Shown one piece after another: positions 47,046 through 57,657 of a stretch of DNA of 64,000 bases. Made by a program: the position numbers and the translations under genes. The notes under the pieces are model-generated. The model was not told where the DNA came from. It did no database searches and saw only the letters and a program-made list of their open reading frames with translations. The stretch spans positions 1 through 64,000 of the forward strand of contig NZ_VPFL01000006.1 in assembly GCF_008014345.1 (NCBI RefSeq), read 5' to 3'. Each line of letters opens with the position of its first letter. The first letter of the stretch is position 1. This DNA is from Pelomicrobium methylotrophicum. Lineage in GTDB: Bacteria; Pseudomonadota; Gammaproteobacteria; Burkholderiales; UBA6910.

Positions 47046-48138
47046 GGTCTTCCTCCTGCCCTGCGGCGGCTCGCGGCGCAAAGGCAACGGCGGCGGCCCG
47101 CTGCTCTTGCAGGCCGGGCGGCAGCGTCGCATACAGGTGGTCGAACATCTGCTCCGGCCCCGGCAACTTGATGGCAAGAAACTCCTCGACCGCCGCCTGG
47201 ACGCGGGAGGCACATTCCTTCTCCAGCGCCTCTTCCTTCTCCCGGTCCCAGGCGCCGCAGCGGACGAGATAGGTGCGAAGCCGCGACACAGGCTCCTGAG
47301 CCCACTGGGCCTTCACGGTCTCGGCGTCCCGATAACGGGAGGCGTCGTCTGCGGTGGTGTGGTCGCCCAGCCGGTAGGTGAGTGCCTCGATCAGGGTGGG
47401 GCCACCGCCGGCGCGGGCCTTGGCGAGGGCCTGCTCCACGGCGTGGCGCACCGCGATCACGTCATTGCCGTCCACCTGCTCGCCCGGGATGCCGGCGGCG
47501 ATGGCCTTCTGGGCCAGCGTTTGGGCGGCGGTCTGGCGGAGACGAGGCATGGAGATGGCCCACTGGTTGTTATTGATCACGAACACGGCGGGCAAGCGCC
47601 AGGCGCCGGCGATATTGATCGCTTCGTAAAAATCGCCCTTGGAGGTGGCTCCATCGCCGAACACCGCAACGGCGACGCGGGGCTCGCGCCGCAGCTGGAA
47701 GGCATAGGCCACACCCGCCGCGTGGCACACTTGGGTGGCGATGGGGACGCAAATGGGGAAATCGTGGCGCGGGCCGGAGAAATCCATCCCGCGCTCGTCG
47801 CCGCTCCAATAGAGGAAGAGCTCCGTCATGGTGACCCCCCGCCAGAACTGGGCGCCGTACTCCCGGTAGGCCGGCAGCAACACGTCCTCGTCGCGCATGG
47901 CGCTTCCGACGCCCACGCTCACCGCTTCCTGGCCGAGGGAGGAGGCGAACGTGCCGAGGCGCCCCGTGCGCTGCAGCGCAATGGCCTTGGCGTCGAAGGT
48001 GCGCGTGAGCACCATCATCCGGTACAAGGGGATCAGGTTCTGCGGATCGGCGGCGAAGGGCGGCAACGGCTGCGTGACATGACCTGCCGGGTCCAGGAAG
48101 CGCCGAAACTCGATCTGAAACGTGGCGACGACACTCAA
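47038..48138 (-). CDS. bkdA1: 2-oxoisovalerate dehydrogenase E1 subunit alpha
   Basis: A 366-residue thiamine-diphosphate-dependent subunit that decarboxylates branched-chain 2-oxoacids. The TPP motif is FGDGATSKGDFYEAINIAG, ending in INNNQWAIS. The tyrosine/histidine loop TYRLGDHTTADDASRYR resembles branched-chain enzymes more than pyruvate ones. The start is a TTG at 48138 behind a strong GGAGGTGA ribosome binding site; no ATG fits better. It is the first gene of the E1-E2 operon. Confidence 0.9.
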   Translation of the reverse strand: MSVVATFQIEFRRFLDPAGHVTQPLPPFAADPQNLIPLYRMMVLTRTFDAKAIALQRTGRLGTFASSLGQEAVSVGVGSAMRDEDVLLPAYREYGAQFWRGVTMTELFLYWSGDERGMDFSGPRHDFPICVPIATQVCHAAGVAYAFQLRREPRVAVAVFGDGATSKGDFYEAINIAGAWRLPAVFVINNNQWAISMPRLRQTAAQTLAQKAIAAGIPGEQVDGNDVIAVRHAVEQALAKARAGGGPTLIEALTYRLGDHTTADDASRYRDAETVKAQWAQEPVSRLRTYLVRCGAWDREKEEALEKECASRVQAAVEEFLAIKLPGPEQMFDHLYATLPPGLQEQRAAAVAFAPRAAAGQEEDHG

Positions 48139-48925
48139 GCTTCACCTCCGCGCGACACGGGAATCGTAGGGCTGGATCGCCAGCTTTGCGAGACGCCTTT
48201 TTAGTGAGACACCTTTTCGGTCGGCTCGCTGGCACGGCAGGGGAGAGAACGGCGCCGGCGGGGCTAACCCGTCGGTTGGACTGCAGCAGAGGGCAGCGAC
48301 GCCAGCGGTATTTTGCATTGAGGCCAATCCTACCATAGGCTTCTTCAGCTTCCGGACCAGGGGCCTGCGCCCAGGCGGGCGCATCGGTCAGGGCGAGGGA
48401 GCAGGAAAGTCAAACGATGGGGAAAGAGCTGTTTCTGTCCCGTGATCGATGAGCGTGATCGCGGCGGATCAGAGCGGGTCGCAATGTCCAGCTGCGGCTC
48501 CCGAGTTCGCCCGGCGCACGCCGGCTCGTCTTCGAGAGGACGGAAGGGAGCGCAGAGCCGCTGAAAGGGGAGCGCCCCTCCCAAAGGCGGCGGCCTCGTG
48601 GATCTCGTTGCTCCGTCTTGAGGCGGTGACCTCGCGTCCCGACCCGTACCGACGACCGGCGGGCAGCCCAGGCGCCGGGGAGTTGCTACGTGCCCACCCC
48701 TTGGCGTTCCACCGGCAACCGCTGCTCGTTCGAGGCGAGCATGCCACCCTGGTGGTTGGAGACGCGCTCGAACCCGCGGCTGGCAGGGATGACGGCGACC
48801 GCCGTACTGCGTACGCCGGGCGCGGCCGATGGCGACGCTGTGCCGGCTCACCAGGGAGGTCTTGCCCTTGCTGTGATCGAGCTCCAGAAACAGCGTCGCT
48901 TTTTTTATAGAACGGCGCGGGAATA
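48139..48925. other. Gene-poor region beside the IS200/IS605 element
   Basis: About 790 bases hold several overlapping reading frames on both strands, all rich in Arg, Pro and Ala with no recognisable domain, and none has a clear ribosome binding site. It may contain a decayed gene. No repeat, tRNA or terminator is evident except a poly-T stretch at 48900-48906. Confidence 0.4.
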
Positions 48926-48947
48926 CCCATCCCCTTAAGGGGATGGG
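48926..48947. repeat. Left-end subterminal hairpin of the IS200/IS605 element
   Basis: A perfect palindrome of 22 bases centred on CCCCTTAAGGGG. It is the expected recognition hairpin for the single-strand transposase TnpA at the left end of the element. Confidence 0.75.
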
Positions 48948-48971
48948 ATGAGAGCGCCGCCCAGAAGGCGG

Positions 48972-49382
48972 CTATTTTCCCTGGCACTCCGTAATGTATC
49001 GCCGAATCACCTCTGCCGATACTGCGCCCGCCGTTCCCACATAGTAAGCCTGTGTCCAAAGCTGTTCCCGGCCGCAAAGATGCTCAATCTTCGGGAAGCG
49101 TTCCCGCAGCTTGCGTGAGGTGTAGCCCTTGAGCAGGCCCACAATCGTCGCTGGAGACCATCGGGGCGGAGCCGACACGAAACAGTGCACATGGTCGATA
49201 TCCGTCTCCAGAGCGAGTAACCGAAAGCCGTGCTGGTCACAGCATTCGGCGATGAGCGACTTGCAGGCGGTCTCCACCTCTCCGACCAGAATCTTGCGCC
49301 GGTACTTCGGTATCCACACAAAGTGATAGGCGATTTGATAGGGTGTCCAGCGGGTTTTCCCCGTTTTCAGGGTATCGTTCAT
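48972..49382 (-). CDS. tnpA: IS200/IS605-family Y1 transposase TnpA
   Basis: A 136-residue HUH single-strand transposase. The HUH motif is DHVHCFVSA, preceded by the family opening YQIAYHFVWIPKYRRKIL. The catalytic Tyr lies in the C-terminal helix region around TQAYYVGTAGAVSAEVI. Length and motifs are complete, so it should be active. It is divergent from tnpB, whose ATG lies 19 bases away. Confidence 0.93.
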   Translation of the reverse strand: MNDTLKTGKTRWTPYQIAYHFVWIPKYRRKILVGEVETACKSLIAECCDQHGFRLLALETDIDHVHCFVSAPPRWSPATIVGLLKGYTSRKLRERFPKIEHLCGREQLWTQAYYVGTAGAVSAEVIRRYITECQGK

Positions 49383-49400
49383 GCGGCTAGAATAGCAGCT

Positions 49401-50741
49401 ATGGAGCGCGTGCGCATCGTCTCCCTCAAAGGCCTTTCCAGGCGCCAAGAATCCATCGTCCGCGAAGGGCAGAGGGAAGCGGCTCGGGTGTGGAATAGCT
49501 GTCGGGACCTGCACCTCAAGGCGCGTCATGAACATGCACCTTGGCCGGGGCGCAATGAATACCACTCGGCCACCCGGGGCGGGCGGTTCGCCCTGCACTC
49601 GCAGACCATCCAGCAGGTCTTTCGGGCCTTCGATGCCGCCGTAGACGCCGCACGGGAAAACCGCCGTAACGGCCGCAAGGGAATACGCTACCCCTACAAG
49701 GACAAGCGCTTCTTCCCCCTGATGTGGCCGGCCCAGGCGATGCACCTGGAAGCAAAGCGGATTGTGCTGCCCATGGGGCGGGGGCGCCCATCGCTGGTAT
49801 TTCCCCGTCCTGAATGGTTGACCGGGAAAGCCGCTTGCAAGGTGGTTTGGAACGGTGTCCATTACGAACTCCACATGAGTGTGGAAGAGATGGATTCGAC
49901 TGTCCGTCCTCTCTCGGCCACGGAAAAGCACGCGACTGTTGACCTGGGCCAGATTCATCAGGCCGCGGTGGTGACCAATACCGGCGAGGCGCTGGTCGTC
50001 TCCGGACGGGGACTACGCTCCCTCAAGCGCCTGCACAGCAAGCAGCTCGGCGAGATCCAGAAAAAACGCTCCCGTTGCACGAAGGGTTCCCGGCGCTGGC
50101 GGAAACTCGGTCGGGCACGGGCGAAACGGACCCTGCGCTATCAGCGCCGCGTCCGCGACCTGCACCACAAGGGCATACGCCAAGTGGTGGACTTCTGCCG
50201 GGAGCGCGGCATCGAGGCCCTCTTTGTCGGGAATCCTGACGGTGTGCGCCGTAATCGCTGCGGGCGCCATCAGAATCAGCGCATGAGCCAGTGGGAATAC
50301 GGCAGGGACATCGACTATCTCAAGCAAAAGGCAGCGAAAGACCGCATCGTGTGCTTCACCGGGGACGAAAGAGGCACGTCCAGCCGGTGTCCTGTATGCG
50401 GCCATCGCCAAAAGCCTAAGGGGCGGAACTGGCGGTGCAAAGCCTGTGGCTTTGAAGGCCACAGGGATATTGTAGGCGCGGTGAATATGCACCAAATCGC
50501 CTACGACCAAGTGGTGCCGTTTCCCAAACGCATCACGTATCTACGACCCGGCCCGGTGAGATCCGGGCAGGCCGCCGGAATGAAGAACCGGCGGCCGGGG
50601 AGTAGTAGTCGCCTGGGCACGGGCCTTCCGTCTGTACTGGACGGGAGTTGTCTGGCCGAATCGCGGAATCAAGCGCCGCAGCGGACAGTTCCGTTGCGGG
50701 TTCCCTCCGGGAACAGCCCACGAACCGCGAGTCTTGGCTAG
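49401..50741 (+). CDS. tnpB: TnpB RNA-guided nuclease of the IS200/IS605 element
   Basis: A 446-residue Cas12-ancestor nuclease. RuvC-I Asp is D181 (VDLGQIHQAAVV), the zinc finger is CPVC...CKAC, and RuvC-III Asp is D356 (HRDIVGAVNM). At the canonical RuvC-II position the protein has VGNPDGVRR (D280) instead of an E-containing motif, while E323 in GDERGTSSRCP may supply the Glu. The last 75 residues are low-complexity and overlap the right-end DNA that encodes the guide-RNA scaffold in related elements. The ATG at 49401 gives MERVRIVSLKG. Confidence 0.88.
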   Translation: MERVRIVSLKGLSRRQESIVREGQREAARVWNSCRDLHLKARHEHAPWPGRNEYHSATRGGRFALHSQTIQQVFRAFDAAVDAARENRRNGRKGIRYPYKDKRFFPLMWPAQAMHLEAKRIVLPMGRGRPSLVFPRPEWLTGKAACKVVWNGVHYELHMSVEEMDSTVRPLSATEKHATVDLGQIHQAAVVTNTGEALVVSGRGLRSLKRLHSKQLGEIQKKRSRCTKGSRRWRKLGRARAKRTLRYQRRVRDLHHKGIRQVVDFCRERGIEALFVGNPDGVRRNRCGRHQNQRMSQWEYGRDIDYLKQKAAKDRIVCFTGDERGTSSRCPVCGHRQKPKGRNWRCKACGFEGHRDIVGAVNMHQIAYDQVVPFPKRITYLRPGPVRSGQAAGMKNRRPGSSSRLGTGLPSVLDGSCLAESRNQAPQRTVPLRVPSGNSPRTASLG

Positions 50742-50775
50742 AAGCTCGCCCGCTTTAGCGGGTTGAGAGTGTCAC
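50600..50775 (+). ncRNA. Candidate omega-RNA/reRNA scaffold at the IS right end
   Basis: In this family the guide RNA is transcribed from the 3' end of tnpB across the right end. Here the segment contains hairpin GTTCCC/GGGAAC (50700-50714) and the terminal hairpin at 50749-50762, both inside or just after the tnpB end. The guide would begin right after position 50775. The limits are inferred. Confidence 0.4.
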
Positions 50776-50847
50776 TCAGCCCCGTGGAGAATCAGACCCG
50801 CGGTGGCTGCGCCGCCTCCCGGCCCGCCGGCGGCCATCGATACACCG

Positions 50848-51228
50848 TCACTTGCCCTGAGGGCCGGCCAGGCGCTGGACGACCTGCTCGTAGTACTGGG
50901 GTTCGATCCGCATGTATCCGCCCAAGCCGCGCGACATGGAGAGGCGGGCGGCCAGCAGGTCGAGCTTGGCAACAGCCCGGCGCCGCTCCGACTCATCCGC
51001 CGCCCCTTCGATGTAGCGGGTGAGCTCCCGCATCTGCCTGAGGGCGTGCACTTCGGGGGGCACGTAGCCGGCGTTCTTCAGCACCCGGAAGGCGGCACGC
51101 AGAGATTCCGGCACCAGGCTGTCGTCGTCCAGGGCGAGCGGCCTGCCGGCTCCCGGCAGGTCGTCGAACGCCCCGGCTTCCATGGCTTCCTGGATGCGCT
51201 GCTCGACGATCAGGTCAAAGAGGAGCAT
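50848..51228 (-). CDS. DUF1992-family (DnaJC28-like) protein
   Basis: A 126-residue protein with the DUF1992 block: VEQRIQEAMEAGAFDDLPGAGRPLALDDDS, here seen as VEQRIQEAMEAG and FDDLPGAGRPLAL, plus a helical C-terminus. The domain also occurs in eukaryotic DNAJC28, without known biochemical function. No ribosome binding site is obvious. It lies between the IS element and the SUF cluster and is divergent from the latter. Confidence 0.82.
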   Translation of the reverse strand: MLLFDLIVEQRIQEAMEAGAFDDLPGAGRPLALDDDSLVPESLRAAFRVLKNAGYVPPEVHALRQMRELTRYIEGAADESERRRAVAKLDLLAARLSMSRGLGGYMRIEPQYYEQVVQRLAGPQGK

Positions 51229-51432
51229 GGCGGAGAGAGTCGCATCGCTGCAACGACCGGCGATGCGCCTTTCGCGCCATCATCCCGCGCGCTGCACCGC
51301 GGTGTCAAGGGCGACCGAAAGCGGCCGTGACAGACTCGGCCCGGGGTCCCCCCGCAACCCGACAAAAGCGATTAAACCCATGATTCGAAAATGGATGATA
51401 AACATGCTGTGGCGCGGTATTAGAAATTTCTG

Positions 51433-51472
51433 TTGAAGTCGGAAACGATACAGGACTAAAATAGTCCTAAAT
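51433..51472 (+). promoter_or_regulatory. Promoter and Rrf2/IscR-type operator of the SUF cluster
   Basis: TTGAAG (51433-51438) and TAAAAT (51457-51462), 18 bases apart, form a promoter. The palindrome AGGACT-AAAAT-AGTCCT (51452-51468) covers the -10 box. The core GGACTAAAATAGTCC agrees with the centre of the IscR type-1 consensus but differs at its flanks. It lies 25 bases before the regulator gene, which suggests autorepression. Confidence 0.7.
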
Positions 51473-51493
51473 TCACGGAAGCAGGGGGCTTCC

Positions 51494-51952
51494 ATGATCC
51501 GCATGAGCAAACTGACCGATTACGGCACGCTCGTGATGACTTATCTAGCACGCCACTCCGCCGGGGTCCACAACGCCGCTGAAATCGCTGCGGCGACCCA
51601 GATCTCGCTCCCCACCGTGAGCAAGATCCTGAAGATTCTGGCCAAGGAGTCGCTGCTCGTATCCCACCGGGGCATCAAGGGCGGCTATAGCCTGGCCCGG
51701 GCGCCCGAATCCATCACTCTGATGGAAATCATCGATGCCATTGAAGGCCCGATCGGTTTGACCGAGTGTTCCAGCTCACCGGGGCTGTGCGAGCAAGAGA
51801 CCTCGTGCTCGGTGCGCGTGAACTGGATGAAGATCAATTCCGCTGTGCGCCAGGCGCTCACGGGCGTGACGCTGGCCGACATGGCTCAGCCGACGCTGGC
51901 GGTCATCAACGCCGACCGGCTGTATGCGCGCGGCCGCGTCAACGTGGTCTAG
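51494..51952 (+). CDS. Rrf2-family SUF system regulator
   Basis: A 152-residue Rrf2 transcription factor. The helix-turn-helix starts MSKLTDYGTLVMTYLARH, and the cluster cysteines C92, C99 and C105 (CSSSPGLCEQETSC) follow the Rrf2 spacing. The family is known as the regulator at the head of SUF operons in many proteobacteria. The gene is 24 bases from sufB. The start is ATG 51494 or 51503. Together with IscR it gives the cell two Fe-S sensors. Confidence 0.88.
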   Translation: MIRMSKLTDYGTLVMTYLARHSAGVHNAAEIAAATQISLPTVSKILKILAKESLLVSHRGIKGGYSLARAPESITLMEIIDAIEGPIGLTECSSSPGLCEQETSCSVRVNWMKINSAVRQALTGVTLADMAQPTLAVINADRLYARGRVNVV

Positions 51953-51976
51953 AAAGGGATGACAGAGGAGAGTCGC

Positions 51977-53425
<1,449 letters not shown>

Positions 53426-53453
53426 GAGGCCCGAGCAAGAATTTCGAAAGGAT

Positions 53454-54230
53454 ATGGCGATGCTGGAAATCACGAATCTGCACGCGACGGTCGATGGCAA
53501 GCCCATTCTGAAAGGGCTCACCCTCAAGGTGAAGGCGGGCGAAGTGCACGCCATCATGGGGCCGAACGGCTCGGGCAAGAGCACGCTGGCCAACGTGATC
53601 GCGGGGCGCGAGGGCTACCAGGTGACCGAGGGCGAAGTGCGCTACCTGGGCGGGAACTTGCTGGAGCTGCCGCCCGAGGAGCGGGCGCGGGCCGGCATTT
53701 TCCTGGCGTTCCAGTACCCGGTGGAGATTCCCGGTGTCTCCAACGTCTACCTCCTCAAGGCGGCGGTCAACGCGGTGCGCAAGGCCAGAGGCGAGCCCGA
53801 GCTCGACGCCATGGACTTCCTGAAGCTCGTCAAGGAGAAGATGAAACTGGTGCAGATCCCGGAGGAGTTTCTCTACCGCTCGGTAAACGAGGGTTTCTCT
53901 GGCGGCGAGAAAAAGCGTAACGAGATCCTGCAGATGGCGGTGCTGGAGCCCAAGCTCGCGATCCTGGACGAGACCGACTCGGGCCTGGACATCGACGCCC
54001 TCAAGGTGGTGGCGGACGGGGTCAACTCGCTTCGCAGCCCCGAGCGCGCCATCGTGCTGGTGACCCACTACCAGCGGCTGCTCAACTACATCGTGCCTGA
54101 CTTCGTGCACGTGCTGGCCCAGGGGCGCATCGTTCAGTCGGGTGGCCGGGAATTGGCGCTGGAGCTGGAGAAGAAGGGTTACGCCTGGGTGGCCCCCCAC
54201 GCGGACGAAGGCAAGGAGGCGCGGGCGTGA
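53454..54230 (+). CDS. sufC: SUF complex ATPase SufC
   Basis: A 258-residue ABC-type ATPase. It has Walker [10 protein letters not shown], the Q-loop FQYPVEIPG, signature [11 protein letters not shown], Walker [13 protein letters not shown] and switch His in [13 protein letters not shown] hydrolysis changes the shape of SufB-SufD for cluster assembly. The stop overlaps the sufD start by 4 bases. The start may be 53454 or 53460; the second has better ribosome-binding-site spacing. Confidence 0.95.
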   Translation: MAMLEITNLHATVDGKPILKGLTLKVKAGEVHAIMGPNGSGKSTLANVIAGREGYQVTEGEVRYLGGNLLELPPEERARAGIFLAFQYPVEIPGVSNVYLLKAAVNAVRKARGEPELDAMDFLKLVKEKMKLVQIPEEFLYRSVNEGFSGGEKKRNEILQMAVLEPKLAILDETDSGLDIDALKVVADGVNSLRSPERAIVLVTHYQRLLNYIVPDFVHVLAQGRIVQSGGRELALELEKKGYAWVAPHADEGKEARA

Positions 54231-55567
54231 GGGTCGACGATCTCAAGTCCAACGCCGCGGCGCGCTACGCCGACGACTACACGGCCGTGGCCGACCTGCT
54301 TCCGGGGCACGGGGTGCCCTGGGTGCGCAAGGCGCGGGAGCAGGCCCTGGAGCGCTTTCGGGCCTTGGGCTTCCCCACGCTGCGGGACGAAGACTGGAAA
54401 TACACCAGCGTCGCCCTCATCGAAAAGCGGCATTTTGCGCCGACGGCCGGCACGCCGGAGGCGGCGCCGGAGGAGGTGCTGGCGGCCCACCGCTTCCCCG
54501 ACCTGGATGCGGACGTGCTCGTATTCGTAGGCGGCCGCTTCGCGCCGCAGCTTTCCCGGCTGGGGAGGCTGCCGGAGGGCGCGATGGTCTGCAGCCTGGC
54601 AGAGCTTTTGGAGCGGGGGGCGGAGCCGCTCGTTCCTTACTTCGGGAGCGAGGCGCCTGCCGGCCCTTTCGCCGCGATGAACACCGCGTTCGCCAGCGAC
54701 GGGGCGTTCGTTCATTTGCGCCGCGGCGTGAAGCTTCCCCGGCCGCTGCACCTGCTGTTCATTGCCACGGGCGGCGAGCGCGCGGCGCACCTGCGTCACC
54801 TGGTCCTGGCCGAAGAGGGGGCGGAAGCCGTGGTGATCGAGCACTACGTGGGCGTTGCCGGGGCCGTGGCGTTCACCAACACGCTGACCCAGATTTCGGT
54901 GGGCCCCGGCGCGGCGGTGGAGCACGTCAAGCTGCAGCAGGAAGACGGGAAGACCGTCCACATGGCGGGCATCCACGCCGAGCAACGCCGCGACAGCCGT
55001 TTCGTTTCCCACTCCATGGCGCTGGGGGCCCAGCTCGCCCGCAACGACATCACCGTGACCCTCAACGCCGAAGGATGCGAAGCGACGCTGAACGGACTGT
55101 ATCTGGTGGGCGGGCGCCAGCACGTGGATCATCACACTCGCATCGACCACGCCAAGCCCCACGGCACGAGCCGGGAGTACTACCGCGGCGTGCTGGACGG
55201 TGCGGCCCGCGGCGTGTTCAACGGTCGCGTGGTGGTGCATCCCGGCGCCCAGAAGACCGATGCGGAGCAGACCAACAACAACCTGGTGCTCTCCCGCGAC
55301 GCCGAGGTGGACACCAAGCCCCAGCTCGAGATCTACGCCGACGACGTGAAGTGCGCCCACGGCGCCACTGTGGGACAGCTCGACGCGGACATGCTGTTTT
55401 ACCTGCGCTCGCGCGGCCTGGGCGAAGTGGCAGCGAGGAACCTTCTTACCTACGCCTTTGCCAACGACGTGATCAACCGCATCGGCTTGAAGCCCTTGCG
55501 GATCCGGCTGGAAGAATTCGTCATCGGGCGCCTGCCCGAGGGTGAAAGCATCAGGGAGCTCGTATGA
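54227..55567 (+). CDS. sufD: Fe-S cluster assembly protein SufD
   Basis: A 446-residue partner of SufB with the shared beta-helix core (AYEYEH-type repeats not needed). It shows [17 protein letters not shown] near the N-terminus, [28 protein letters not shown] and a conserved His in the core, and the C-terminal [23 protein letters not shown] start at 54227 overlaps sufC; the stop overlaps the sufS ATG by 4 bases. Confidence 0.93.
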   Translation: MRVDDLKSNAAARYADDYTAVADLLPGHGVPWVRKAREQALERFRALGFPTLRDEDWKYTSVALIEKRHFAPTAGTPEAAPEEVLAAHRFPDLDADVLVFVGGRFAPQLSRLGRLPEGAMVCSLAELLERGAEPLVPYFGSEAPAGPFAAMNTAFASDGAFVHLRRGVKLPRPLHLLFIATGGERAAHLRHLVLAEEGAEAVVIEHYVGVAGAVAFTNTLTQISVGPGAAVEHVKLQQEDGKTVHMAGIHAEQRRDSRFVSHSMALGAQLARNDITVTLNAEGCEATLNGLYLVGGRQHVDHHTRIDHAKPHGTSREYYRGVLDGAARGVFNGRVVVHPGAQKTDAEQTNNNLVLSRDAEVDTKPQLEIYADDVKCAHGATVGQLDADMLFYLRSRGLGEVAARNLLTYAFANDVINRIGLKPLRIRLEEFVIGRLPEGESIRELV

Positions 55568-56814
55568 ATGCGACCAAGGAAGCGCTGGTCCGGCACGTGG
55601 AGCCGGTGTACCGCTGGCGCGAGGACTTTCCGGTCCTCAAGCAGCAGGTCTACGGCAAGCCCCTCGTGTACCTGGACAACGCGGCCACCAGCCAGAAGCC
55701 CGCGGCCGTGATCGAGACCGAGCGGCGCTACTACGAGGAGTACAACGCCAACGTCCATCGGGGCGTGCACGCGCTGTCGCAGAAGGCCACTGATGCCTAC
55801 GAGGCGGCGCGGGAGAAGGTCGCCCGGTTCCTGAACGCCCGCTCTGCGCGGGAGATCGTGTTCGTGCGCGGCTGCACCGAGGGCGTGAACTTGGTGGCCC
55901 AGAGCTACGGGCGCGCCATCCTCAAGCCCGGAGATGAGATCCTCATCACCGCCATGGAGCACCATTCCAACATCGTGCCGTGGCAGATCGTGTGCCGGGA
56001 GACCGGTGCGGTGCTCAAGGTGGCGCCGATCAACGACGCCGGCGAGCTGGTCTTTGAGGCGTTCGAGAAGCTTCTGTCCGAGCGCACGAAAATCGTGGCG
56101 GCAGTGCACGTGTCCAACGCTTTGGGCACCATCAACCCGGTCGAGCGCATCGTGGAGCGGGCCCATGCCGTGGGCGCCAAGGTGCTGCTGGACGGCGCCC
56201 AGGCGGCGCCCCATGTCCCGGTGGATGTGCAGGCCCTCGACTGTGACTTCTACGCCTTCTCCGGTCACAAGCTCTACGGCCCCACCGGCATCGGCGTACT
56301 CTACGGCAAGGAGGCGCTGCTGGAGGCCATGCCGCCGTACCAGGGCGGGGGCGACATGATCAAGGTGGTCACCTTCGAAAAGACGCTCTACAACGACCTG
56401 CCTTACAAGTTCGAGGCCGGTACCCCCCACATCGCCGGCGCCGTCGGTCTGGGCGCGGCTCTGGACTACGTGGCAGGCATCGGCATCGAGACGATCGCCG
56501 CCCATGAGCACGCGCTGCTCCAGTACGCCACCGAAGCGGTGTCCGGGATCAAGGGCTTGCGGCTTGTGGGCACGGCCCGTCGGAAAGCGGGCATTTTGTC
56601 CTTCGTCATGGAGGGTGTGCACCCCCATGACATCGGCACCATCCTGGACCACCAGGGCGTGGCGATCCGGGCGGGGCATCACTGCGCCATGCCGGTGATG
56701 GACCGCTATCGCGTGCCGGCGACCGCCCGGGCGTCCTTCGCCCTGTACAACACCCGGGAGGACGTGGATGCGCTGGTCGCTGGACTGCGCAAGGTGCAGG
56801 AGGTTTTTGGTTGA
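55564..56814 (+). CDS. sufS: Cysteine desulfurase SufS
   Basis: A 416-residue group II desulfurase. PLP lysine is in [13 protein letters not shown] and the active Cys is C374 ([10 protein letters not shown]). The start is ATG 55564, coupled to sufD. Group II enzymes need a partner to accept sulfur; here SufU lies directly after, and no sufE is present. SufU is typical of gram-positive bacteria and also occurs in some proteobacterial SUF operons. Confidence 0.95.
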   Translation: MNATKEALVRHVEPVYRWREDFPVLKQQVYGKPLVYLDNAATSQKPAAVIETERRYYEEYNANVHRGVHALSQKATDAYEAAREKVARFLNARSAREIVFVRGCTEGVNLVAQSYGRAILKPGDEILITAMEHHSNIVPWQIVCRETGAVLKVAPINDAGELVFEAFEKLLSERTKIVAAVHVSNALGTINPVERIVERAHAVGAKVLLDGAQAAPHVPVDVQALDCDFYAFSGHKLYGPTGIGVLYGKEALLEAMPPYQGGGDMIKVVTFEKTLYNDLPYKFEAGTPHIAGAVGLGAALDYVAGIGIETIAAHEHALLQYATEAVSGIKGLRLVGTARRKAGILSFVMEGVHPHDIGTILDHQGVAIRAGHHCAMPVMDRYRVPATARASFALYNTREDVDALVAGLRKVQEVFG

Positions 56815-56848
56815 ATCCCATGGATTTCTATCGATCGCGGGGCTGATC

Positions 56849-57295
56849 GTGGCGGATTTGCGGGAGCTGTACCAGGAAGTCATCTTCGACCACAACCGGA
56901 ACCCACGCAACTTCCGGAGGATGGAAGACGCTCACCGCCACGCCGACGGCTACAACCCGATGTGCGGCGACAAAGTGACCGTCTACCTGAAGCTGGACGG
57001 CGAGGTGATCGGGGACGTGAGCTTCCAGGGGTCGGGCTGCGCCATCTCCACCGCCTCTGCGTCCCTCATGACCGAAGCGCTGAAAGGCAAGACGCTGGCA
57101 GAGGCGGAGCGGCTGTTCCACGCGTTCCATGCCATGGTGACCGACTCAGAGGGGGAACCGCGTGCAGGCTTGGGTAAGCTAGAGGTGCTCTCGGGCGTGC
57201 GTGAGTTTCCGGCCCGGGTCAAGTGCGCGACCCTGGCCTGGCACACGCTCCACGCTGCGCTCCACGACGAGAAGGCGCCAGTATCCACGGAGTGA
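56849..57295 (+). CDS. sufU: SufU-type sulfurtransferase / IscU-like protein
   Basis: A 148-residue IscU-like protein. Zinc ligands C39, D41, C64 and C126 (MCGDKV, GCAIS, VKCATL) match B. subtilis SufU (C41, D43, C66, C128). The GTG start at 56849 begins MADLRELYQEVIFDHNRNP; no better start exists, since the ATG at 56820 runs into a stop. The insert between the second and third Cys (about 18-20 extra residues versus IscU) fits SufU. It transfers sulfur from SufS to the SufBCD scaffold. Confidence 0.9.
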   Translation: MADLRELYQEVIFDHNRNPRNFRRMEDAHRHADGYNPMCGDKVTVYLKLDGEVIGDVSFQGSGCAISTASASLMTEALKGKTLAEAERLFHAFHAMVTDSEGEPRAGLGKLEVLSGVREFPARVKCATLAWHTLHAALHDEKAPVSTE

Positions 57296-57300
57296 GGACG

Positions 57301-57657
57301 ATGGACGCCCGTTGGGAAGACGTGACGCAAAAGCAGGACGTGTCGATCCCCCAGGAAGCCCTGGAGCAGCAGGTCATCGCAGCCCTGCGGGAGATCTACG
57401 ACCCCGAGATCCCGGTCAACATCTACGACCTGGGATTGGTGTACGCCCTCGAGGTGGAGCCCAGTGGCGAAGTGGCGATCACGATGACCCTCACAGCGCC
57501 CGGCTGTCCCGTGGCCCAGACCTTTCCGGACACGGTGCGGGAGCGGGTGAGCGCCGTCGAGGGGGTGAAAGACGTGAAGGTGGAGCTCACGTGGGAGCCG
57601 CCGTGGACCATGGAGCGCATGTCCGAAGCGGCGAAGCTACAGCTGGGGATGTTGTGA
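57301..57657 (+). CDS. sufT: SUF-associated protein SufT (DUF59/MIP18 family)
   Basis: A 118-residue protein with a DUF59 domain: REIYDPEIPVNIYDLGLVYAL, the Cys in TAPGCPVAQTFP and VELTWEPPWTMERMSE. SufT proteins help Fe-S cluster maturation of target enzymes under stress. The ATG at 57301 is 5 bases after the sufU stop, and its stop overlaps the Rieske start by 4 bases. Confidence 0.9.
   Translation: MDARWEDVTQKQDVSIPQEALEQQVIAALREIYDPEIPVNIYDLGLVYALEVEPSGEVAITMTLTAPGCPVAQTFPDTVRERVSAVEGVKDVKVELTWEPPWTMERMSEAAKLQLGML

Larger units (their letters stand above)
48926..50775. mobile_element. IS200/IS605-family insertion sequence with divergent tnpA and tnpB
   Basis: The element has a minus-strand Y1 transposase (tnpA) and a plus-strand tnpB starting 18 bases apart in divergent orientation, as in IS605/IS608. 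The left end carries a 22-base perfect palindrome (48926-48947). The right end carries the hairpin CCCGCTTTAGCGGG (50749-50762) followed by GTGTCAC. There are no terminal inverted repeats, as expected for this family. Exact cleavage points are not known. Confidence 0.85.

Noticed and set aside
48449-48910. Reading frame of about 150 codons on the plus strand
   Set aside because: Arg/Pro/Ala-rich composition, no domain, no ribosome binding site; typical of chance frames in GC-rich DNA.
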